The notes under the pieces were generated by a model. That model saw nothing but the letters and a program-made list of their open reading frames with translations. It did not search any database and was not told the DNA's origin. 53,050 bases of DNA from positions 72,801-125,850 of the forward strand of contig CAMPET010000157.1 in assembly GCA_946803715.1 (NCBI GenBank), read 5' to 3'. Positions 45,164-53,050 of the stretch are shown piece by piece (position 1 is the stretch's first letter; each line of letters begins with the position of its first letter). Source of the DNA: Beroe ovata. Lineage: Eukaryota > Ctenophora > Nuda > Beroida > Beroidae. A program made the position numbers and the translations under genes.

Positions 45164-47983
45164 CATGCATTCGAATTTCATTGTCGCCTATTTTAAGTTG
45201 AGTGAGTCACATATTTGATACCCTAAGTTTTAACAAAGTCCATCAAGTTACCTAGGTACACTGAAATAGTATTCTATTGAGCATATGTTTGACTTGAGTG
45301 CACTTTGGTACCTATTTCACATTTCGAAAGATGGATCAATCACACTGATAGCTGAAACAGTCTAAGCAAAACAGCTTAAGTAAGACTATATTTCTTATTC
45401 AATAATGAGTATAGCCTACCAATACATGTAAGGATGAGCATCCCACAGGAACTGAAAATTGAATAATAATCATATCAAAAAAATTTGCTCTCAGTTATAA
45501 AAACTCACAGGGGGTTCTGAGACAGAAATACACGATCGAAATAATGTGTTGTAAAACGTTGAAATTTGGCTTCTCATTCTTCCCTTGCTTCACATTCCAT
45601 AATCAGAGAAGATGCCTAAACAAATAAAATTTTCAAATGATGTACTATCAATGCCAATACAGGGCATTTGATCTTATTGATTAACTGACACCAGATATAT
45701 GTCATGTAAGACCTGAATGTAATGAAATAAAACAAATGAAATGAACCTGCGGTCAAATATCGATGATCAAATGTAATGGCAAATGGTCACTGGTCCAATA
45801 CAAAATTTGGTATTTTGCAAAATTTGGTACTAATTATTTACTGCCCTGCTAATATGCTCAAGATTTCAATATTACGGACAAATTTCATAAGGCAATTGGC
45901 AAAAATATAAGATCGAAAGTTGCATTGTGCAACATTGCAAAATTTCATTTAACATCGGTCTTAACATTGCTTTTCGCCCGCGCGGCGCGCGGCGTATGTA
46001 CACGTTGCGCGGCGCTTGAGCTCCTGATACATATTATATTTTGACAAGGTCTATTTATATATTTTTGATCGACAAATAAAATCTGACATAATATATGATT
46101 TGTATAATTATAAATACAAACGCGAATATGAATCTCCGCGAAAACAGAGTCATGGTACACACGGCACACACCTGCACGCGATGCGATGACGCTATAAACA
46201 AAAACTCTTGTTTTTGTGCAAGACTTTTATTCACAATCATGCTATACTTGAGATATTTAATTCAATTCAATTATTATTTATCTGTTTATCAAAACACATT
46301 CAATTTATGGCCTGGAAGGAATAGGGATTCAGGATGTTGGCATGGATATTGGTCTTTGGATATGTTACGTAAACTGAAAATAAAGATCTCAATTAAAATG
46401 CTCTATCTCATTGGTATGTTTCTGCAATCCAAATCCAAATCCAATCTGCAACTGGTAATGTTTCTGCAATTCTTTAAATCATCTGTCAACATTCTGAATC
46501 CCCATCTAGCAGCTTATGACATAATCAATTCATTTCAGTCTTAANCATGCATTCGAATTTCATTGTCGCCTATTTTAAATTGTGTGAGTGACCCATTTGA
46601 TACCCTAAGTTTCAACAAAGCCCATCAAGTTACCTAGGTACACTGAAATGGCATTCTATTGAGCATATGTTTGACTTGAGCGCATTTTGGTACCTATTTC
46701 ACATTTCGAAAGATTGATCAATCACACTGATAGCTGAAACAGTCTAGGCAAAACAGCTTTAGTAAGACTATATTTCTTATTCATTAATGAGTATAGCCTA
46801 CCAATACATGGATGAGCATCCCACAGGAACTGAAAATTGAATAATAATCATATCAAAAAAATTTGCTCTCAGTTATTAAAACTCACGGGGGGTTCTGAGA
46901 CAGAAATACACGATCGAAATAATGTGTTGTAAAACGTAGAAATTTGGCTTCTCATTCTTCCCTTGCTTCACATTCCATAATCAGAGAAAATACCTAAACA
47001 AATAAAATTTTCAAATGATGTACTATCAATACCACTACAGGGCATTTGATCCTATTGATTTACTGACACCAGATATATGTCATGTAAGACCTGAATGTAA
47101 TGAAATAAAACAAATGAAATGAACCAGAGGTCAAATATCAATGATCGAATGTAAATCACTAGTCCAATACAAAATTTGGTATTTTGCAAAATTTGGTACT
47201 AATTATTACTTGCCCTGCTAATATCAATATGCTCATGTTATGAAATTTTCATGTCGAGATTTCAATATTACGGACAAGTTTCATGAGGCAATTGGCAAAA
47301 ATATAAAATTGAAAGTAGTGCGACATTGCTAGACTTCATTTAACGTCGGTTTTAGCATTACTGTTCGCCCCCACGCGTAGCTCCATCGTGCCCGCGCGGC
47401 GCGGCGTATGTACACGTTGCCAGTTGCGCGGCGCCTCTTATTACATATTATTTTTTGACATGGTCCATTTTTGATCGACAAATGAAATCTGATGCATGAT
47501 ATATGAATTGTATAATTATAAATACAAAAGCGAACCTCGAAAACAGAATCATGCCACGGCCACACAGTACACCTGCACGCGCGCGCGATGACGCTATTAA
47601 CAAAAACTATAAATGATAAAACGTATCCACAGCCTTTGTTTTTGTGCAAAACTTTTATTCGCAATCATGCTACTTGAGATATTTAATTCAATTACAATTA
47701 TTATTATCTGTTTATCAAGCATTAAAACATTCAATTTATGGAAGGAATAGGGAATAGGGATTCAGGATGTTGGCATGGATATTGGTCATTGGATATGTTA
47801 CGAAAACTGAAATTAAAGATCTCAATGAAAATGCTCTATCTCATTGGTATGTTTCCGCAATCCAAATCCAAATCCAATCTGCAACTGGTAATGTTTCTGC
47901 AATTCTCTAAATCATCTGTCAACATTCTGAATCCCCATATAGCTCCTGCAGCTTATGACATAATCAATTCATTTCAGTCTTAA
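45164..47983. repeat. 1.4-kb direct duplication joined by one N (probable haplotype duplication)
   Basis: 45164-46544 (1,381 bp) and 46546-47983 (1,438 bp) match along their whole length, from CATGCATTCGAATTTC to CATTTCAGTCTTAA. The left copy ends, and the right begins, at the single N 46545. They differ by substitutions and indels, including a 50-bp-scale difference near 47220-47260 and 47365-47395. Each carries a CG-rich patch (CCCGCGCGGC ... GTATGTACACGTTGC). The sequence is the 3' flank of the ABHD14-like gene and has no convincing coding content of its own. Confidence 0.88.
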
Positions 47984-48052
47984 TCACCCATTGCTTCTGA
48001 CTTTGATTCTGTACAAATCAATCCATTGAAAATAAATCAATGCATCATCAAA

Positions 48053-49889
48053 TCACTTCCCATTGTTGGCTGGTTCTCTTTGAATATTTGAGAATCTGTT
48101 TGCAGGATCGTATGCGAAGTCATTATGAGATTGTTTCTGTTGGAATTTTGCAAACAGATCTCCACCATAACTCATGCCATTATTGCCAGCATTATTGAAA
48201 CTTTTAGCTGCTTGTATTTCATTTTTTTGACTGATTTCACTCAGTTCTTCATCATATGTATATTCCAATCCTTCAATGAAAGCTTGTAATGCAGCATGGA
48301 AATAGGTCTTTCCACTCTTTAGATAAAAACTGTTCCTCATATCTGGTAACTCATGCAACTGAAGTAAGGTAGAAAATAAAAACTCTTCTTGAAGTTGAAT
48401 CAGCAGATATGATGAAATGAATCTCTAACTATTAGATAGTTTAAGGTAATAGGGGGATTGATGTCATACAGATTGAAGATTTTTCGATGCTATACTGGTA
48501 ACCCTGTTATCCTGATACATGAACTTACCTCTGATCTAGGCACAAGTTTGAGATGGGTGTTAACATCAGTGTTAATGTAGGCATCCTTCTCCCCATTCAC
48601 AACGAGTGTTCTTACTGCTGTTGGGAGATTGAACTTCTTAGGCTGCACATACTGGCTGTAATGACTTCCCCGTGGTGAGACATACACAGCACCCTCAATG
48701 AAGCTGTTGTTCTTGTTGTAAACACCCTTGTGGAGATAGTATGGAGTGATCTTGTCACACCCCTCTTCAACACACACTAGTATCAGGTTATACTCCAAGT
48801 CAAACAGCTGGATGACCTGTGGGAAGAAGCATAGTTATAAATGAATAATACTCAGGGTTTAACATGTAGTTGATTCTCGCAAAATGTGACCTATACGAAG
48901 TGTATTCAAATATAGGACATTCAGTTAAATAGGGCGCATAACCTCCTCAAAGAATGCCTCGTAGCTGTCCTGGACATGAATTGGCGGGTCGCTTCTACCA
49001 TACCCAATGATGTCCACAGCAACGGCCCTAACACCATGTTCGCTCAAGAAACTCATTGTGCCCGTCCTTTTGAAGACATCACCTGACAAACGTTCCTAAG
49101 TTACTATAATCGTAGCCGTGCTCTTTTTCTGAATAAAATTTTTTGTAACACCAGCGGAAAGATGCAGGGTAGCTCCTATTACAACACCTGAGAACCCTCA
49201 CCGTTTTGTGAGTTTCCATGCACCAGAAGTGCAGAATGTTTAGCCATGTCGTCTTTATCCCTGCTGTCCATGACCCTGTAGAAGATGCGTCTATTCCCAA
49301 GTCTCAGTTCCTTGTAGCCGGACTCATCACCGCGGTGCGGTTCCAGCTCGTCACCATCTCCCACAGTCCCCGTACTACTGTCCACAGCGATATACGCACT
49401 CAGGCATAGGACTGTGATGATGAAAATCACACAGTAACTTTTCAAACATAACAAACACCATCGAGCCCGTCGTGACGTCTCCTCATCTGGCATGTTGACA
49501 TCGAAACTCATCTTTCCCTCGCTCGAACTATTCCTAGAATCGTTGAGGAATGGAGTCTTCTCCAACATATCTCCCGGTTGTAGCTCATGCTGAGTTTCGG
49601 ACTGTCCATATAATGGCTTGCCGTCTGCTTGCATCAACTCGTAGTGATCATATGATAGACCATCATCTTCTTCAAGATAAACGTGCGGTTTCTTTGTCGA
49701 ATACGGCCTATGGTTGTGAGCCTCGCATATTTGCTGCGAATTATTAGTCCCAGCGATGTCTACAAGAGCTTCTCCTTCAGCGCCTTGTCCTTCATTTGCT
49801 CCAGTCTTGACATCATCGTTAAACCAGTCATCAAAGTACGAATTTGCATCGAACTGAAATGCTTCTGTCGATAACAAATCTTGTGACAT
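48053..49889 (-). CDS. Type II membrane protein with ABHD14-like alpha/beta-hydrolase domain, catalytic residues apparently lost
   Basis: Four exons join in phase: 49889-49202, 49082-48943, 48816-48529 and 48358-48053, giving 473 residues. Residues 1-143 are acidic and cytosolic-looking, about 152-169 is a single membrane segment, and the rest would be lumenal or extracellular. The hydrolase part starts with SALLVHGNSQNG (HG at 224-225, oxyanion region), then FLSEHGVRAVAVDIIGYGRS, VNGEKDAY (acid D354) and a C-terminal helix with AALQAFIEGL. This order matches ABHD14A/B, and ABHD14A is also membrane-anchored. Where ABHD14 proteins carry the nucleophile serine, this one reads VEEGC (292-296), and where the catalytic histidine is expected it reads DMRNSFY. 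A Gln/Asn-rich 60-residue tail follows. Assignment to ABHD14 is by motif order and could also fit another alpha/beta-hydrolase branch. Confidence 0.72.
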
Positions 49890-51003
49890 AACTGTGTGAC
49901 CAACTGAGTGAAGAAAACAACAATACTAAGAGAAGTGTTCGTCGTTCGTTCTCTAGGTACATCATCCCATGTGGGTGATGTATTGGCATGTGTAATATGA
50001 GCAGTGCGTGTATAATACTGGTACANTTATTAAAATGTGACGACCAGTTTTCGAGTAATCGTTGTACCAAAATACCATGCAAATCGCCGAAATAACGCCT
50101 TAATTTTGGTACACTTTAGTTTTAGCTCCTTATGTTACAGAGCTGTAGTAGAAACATGTCTGGCAGGCGCGAATACATTTCGTTGTAACGCAACGCGCGC
50201 TGAAATTAATTAACTCGATCGATCGGTCGCTGATTTTTTGTGCGACGACTTCAGCTATGCTGTATGCGCACGCAGTTTTGGAATGTGACTGAAGCATACC
50301 GAATTAGGGGAGCAAGCGGTAGAGGAGAGAAGGCTTTCAGAAAGCTACCAAACGATAGCTATGCATAATTCGAAGTTCAAGAGAAAAAGTAAGAGCAGCA
50401 ATTCATAACCACAGCAATCAATGTAGAAGATGGTACTTTCAACGTTACACTCCTGTTACACTCAAGACTGAAACTTCATATTAATTGATAAGTACACTCG
50501 CCCAAAAATGGGAACAAACATCGCAAATCAAGCATATCAAGACTCCAAAAGATTGATAAAGAGAAGCACCAAGTAACAATGACTTCCTAACAAAAGGAAT
50601 AAGTTAATTGACCCAATTAATGGTATTATTGCGTTTACTACGTCTTTCTTTTTGATTTTTTGATTTACTAACACAATATGCTTGATATGAATTTCAATAA
50701 TATAATACCTTCTGTTTAAGCAGCTCGCTCCAAAATGAAAGCGGTTATCACCATCAACCATGAGAAACATATATTAACGGAAAGGAAGGGTTGTTAGTTG
50801 TTGCATAATATAGTCACAGCGTAATCATGGAATCAATGGATCACATATTTACACCCACACTCTTTCACATTAATCATTCAGTCACATACAGACAGCTGCC
50901 CATTGGCAAGCATACTTTTGAACGAAGGTTTAAGCCCGACCAGCGTAGAAACCGTGATATTTGCGTTTTAATCATGTCAAAATATTACAAAGCTCTATAA
51001 AAT
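49890..51003. other. Intergenic, single-N join, no gene seen
   Basis: Upstream of the ABHD14-like gene. It has an unknown base at 50026 and a CG-containing patch at 50165-50290 with GATCGATCGGTCG. This may hold the promoter, but no TATA or CCAAT cluster stands out. Confidence 0.4.
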
Positions 51004-52170
51004 CTATCTAAACTTTCCCACTTGCGGAATTGGGAACTTGGGTCCGACATTTTGGAACGCCATAAGTTTAGCGAGTTCCTCCTTGTTTTCTGGCGGGAAC
51101 CGGGGCGGCGGGAAGGTGGGGGGCTGGGCGACGCCGGCAGCCGCTGAGCTGATAACAGGCATGTTGTTTAGCCTGTTGAAGTACTGTAACTGATCTAGGG
51201 TGGGGTTGCTACTCTTTGAGAAGGGACGGGCTAGCTGGAGGAGGCTGTGCGCCGCCTCCTGGCTCGGTCTGTGCTGGTCTGGGGGCGTGGTCAGCAAGTC
51301 TGACTTCTCGCCTCCGCTCTGATAGAAATGTCTCAGATTAGAAAACGCGGTGTGCGGATCGCTCGCAGTTGATATGTTGGGCATCATGCTCGGTTTGGAA
51401 AACAGAGATGCGTTCTTGAAGGCATGCCCAATCTGGCTTTCATTGGCTTTAAACGGGAGGAATTGCTCGTTGTTTTTCTTGAGTTGGTCTTTGAAAAGCT
51501 GATCTTTGAAAAGCTGCTGGTCTTTGAGGAGCTGATGGTTGATGCTAGCGAGGGCGTGAACTGGCAGGTTGTTCTCGTGGGAAGTGAAGTGCGGCTGGGG
51601 CTTCAGCACTGGCAAATTGCCATGTTTGCTCCACTGCAAGTCACGGCGTTCTGGTTTAACTATGACCTGCGGTTTTGAGGAACTAATGTCGCCCTGAGCT
51701 AGCATTTCCTGGTTTGGTACCACGTAGCCGCCTAAACCACGGGGGCTAAAGGTCTTCATTGGCGGCATGCCGAGCGGCGAATTGAATGATTTAATCACAG
51801 AATCTGGGCCATACATCTCCTTTGGAATGGGAGTCAGTTTATTAGCGTTCTTTACCTTCTTCGAATGAGGGCTGTAGCAATTAATAACAGATTGTGGAGT
51901 TGTCGCGTCCTCGGGGAGCCCCGTATCATGACCTACACTGTTGGTGGATGGCAGAGTGGGTGTGGTCTGCTGTGAGGGTGTTAACAGAGCAGAGGTTGGG
52001 AGTGGTGTCCCGCATCCCTGCGAGGAGGGAGTGTGGAGGGAAGAGGGGGGAAGTGTGGGAGTTGAGGGAGCTGGGGGAGTTGCAACCGCGACAACTTCTG
52101 TTGGGCGCTCTTTCCCCGGCGCAACTTCCAGCTTCTCTTCCGACTTTTCCACGGTCACATCGCTGCTGTC
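51004..52170 (-). CDS. C-terminal exon of a disordered Pro/Ser/Thr-rich protein, family unknown
   Basis: One long terminal exon with acceptor TTTCAG at 52176-52171 opens in phase 0 at 52170 and runs 388 codons to a stop at 51006-51004. The first ~100 residues are Pro/Thr/Ser-rich (TPPAPSTPTLPPSS). A Lys-rich segment follows, with KKVKNANKLTPIPKEMYGPD and further Ser/Pro motifs (FNSPLG, TFSPRG), which could be proline-directed phosphorylation sites. A short Gln/Lys repeat (LLKDQ, LFKDQ, LFKDQ) and a Phe/Pro-rich end follow. No membrane segment, zinc finger or enzyme motif. The composition suggests a nuclear or scaffold protein tail; that is inference. Earlier exons lie beyond 52170 and are not seen in this window. 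Confidence 0.7.
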   Translation of the reverse strand, partial: DSSDVTVEKSEEKLEVAPGKERPTEVVAVATPPAPSTPTLPPSSLHTPSSQGCGTPLPTSALLTPSQQTTPTLPSTNSVGHDTGLPEDATTPQSVINCYSPHSKKVKNANKLTPIPKEMYGPDSVIKSFNSPLGMPPMKTFSPRGLGGYVVPNQEMLAQGDISSSKPQVIVKPERRDLQWSKHGNLPVLKPQPHFTSHENNLPVHALASINHQLLKDQQLFKDQLFKDQLKKNNEQFLPFKANESQIGHAFKNASLFSKPSMMPNISTASDPHTAFSNLRHFYQSGGEKSDLLTTPPDQHRPSQEAAHSLLQLARPFSKSSNPTLDQLQYFNRLNNMPVISSAAAGVAQPPTFPPPRFPPENKEELAKLMAFQNVGPKFPIPQVGKFR

Positions 52171-53050
52171 CTGAAATAGAAAACAGTGTTAGATCATCAC
52201 GACAAATGATCTATTGCATTCTCGGGTGAATGTTGTTTTCCCTGTATAACAGTCGATCGTTATAGAAAACACACTAACGAGTTGCGAATCACACTGCAAG
52301 AAACACGTTAACTCAATGAGCTTATGACCTGTTCTCGCATATTCATCATTACATTATCATGACTTAAATATTCACGTACACTATTAATGAGAGTGCTGCC
52401 CTTGGCCCCAAGAGAAATCCTCTCTAACACCGTTTAACACATGGAATCATGATGAAGACAGTTCACACACGATCCGACTACCTGTCTCCACTTACTAATC
52501 ATCTACATAGCGCGCGCACTTTATATAATAGCACATTATAACATGGACCACAGTGACATGGGAGACACCAAAAGTGGAAAGTTATAGTATTTGAGGAGCG
52601 TGAACTAAAAGCTGTCATCACAAGCGTTACGAAGCCCTAGCTACGCTTGGCACGGGATACAGAAGGAACGGAAGGAGCAGTTATAGGAGCTCGCATAGTT
52701 GTCATGAGCCCGCTGGATATATGATAATATGGGCTGCCGCACATTTGCCAGTTTAATAGGGAGTGTTACCAAGACGAGAAAGTGAGGTGGGTTGCTTTTC
52801 TAGATGGAAAGTCAGAAGAGTTACGATCTCATATTATCACGATAGATAAAATTATAGGTTAAAACTATAGATAAAACTATCGTTAACGTTTAAATACGAA
52901 GCGTACAATTGAGCAGGGACCCATCACGATACCATGATGTTATGTTGGAAATGAGTTTCTGTACTTAATCCCCGCACACACGCCTATAACCCCCAACTGA
53001 CCGTGTGTGTGTGTGCGTCGTGTGTGTGTGTGTGTGTGTGTGTGTGCGTC
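52171..53050. other. Intron sequence ending in a GT microsatellite
   Basis: Probably intron of the gene ending at 51004. No exon found. (GT)n with GTGC interruptions covers about 53001-53050 at the window edge. Confidence 0.5.

Noticed and set aside
46095..47983. Short frames ending in the same SFQS peptide in both copies of the 1.4-kb duplication
   Set aside because: The differences between copies are mostly amino-acid changing (I/L, I/M, L/P, F/S), there is no family match, and the copies are probably alleles of the ABHD14-like gene's 3' flank.
1..53050. CRISPR arrays, tRNA or rRNA genes, bacterial-type operons
   Set aside because: No regularly spaced identical repeats with unique spacers, no cloverleaf candidates noticed by eye, and the gene structure is eukaryotic throughout. 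A tRNAscan or Rfam search would be decisive for small RNAs.

Overview
This is nuclear DNA from a multicellular animal. It carries spliced genes with GT-AG introns of about 60 bp to 4 kb, metazoan families (tropomodulin, PIAS, Qa-SNARE syntaxin), many CA/GT microsatellites and many small inverted-repeat elements. The species cannot be fixed from the sequence; an intron-rich invertebrate is the best description. Several single-N joins are flanked by long, slightly diverged direct duplications. These look like two haplotypes of a very heterozygous individual placed end to end by the assembler, so some local repeats are probably artefacts.

Layout. 1-590: four copies of a roughly 145-bp tandem repeat. 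1116-11094 (+): the last ~1,645 residues of UTP20 in 13 exons, with an unrelated multi-pass membrane protein gene nested on the opposite strand in its largest intron. 11095-12160: degraded repeats, the 3' end of a non-LTR retrotransposon (-), and a short partial copy of PSMA5. 12197-14050 (+): two single-exon genes, PSMA5 (proteasome alpha5) and PIGL (GPI anchor synthesis). 16419-20972 (+): tropomodulin, 8 coding exons. 21565-23183 (+): ALG11, 2 exons. 23958-31344 (-): a complete PIAS SUMO E3 ligase, 13 coding exons, 633 residues. 34548-36819 (+): a Qa-SNARE syntaxin, 6 exons. 36820-41385: mostly repeats, including two adjacent long hairpins. 41386-44485 (-): a partial coiled-coil gene of unknown family with a complete hAT-type MITE in one intron. 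45164-47983: a 1.4-kb haplotype duplication. 48053-49889 (-): a type II membrane protein with an ABHD14-like alpha/beta-hydrolase fold whose catalytic residues look lost. 51004-52170 (-): the C-terminal exon of a disordered protein of unknown family.

The recognised genes are housekeeping or general cell-biology genes (ribosome assembly, protein turnover, GPI and N-glycan assembly at the ER, actin pointed-end capping, SUMO ligation, endosomal fusion). They do not form a common pathway or an operon. I found no CRISPR array, tRNA, rRNA or prokaryote-type operon. The most unusual features are structural: a UTP20 5' splice site buried in a perfect hairpin followed directly by a second perfect hairpin; two MITEs with clear terminal repeats and target-site duplications; a tandem double hairpin at 38.9-39.1 kb; the nested membrane gene; and the apparent ABHD14-like pseudoenzyme.
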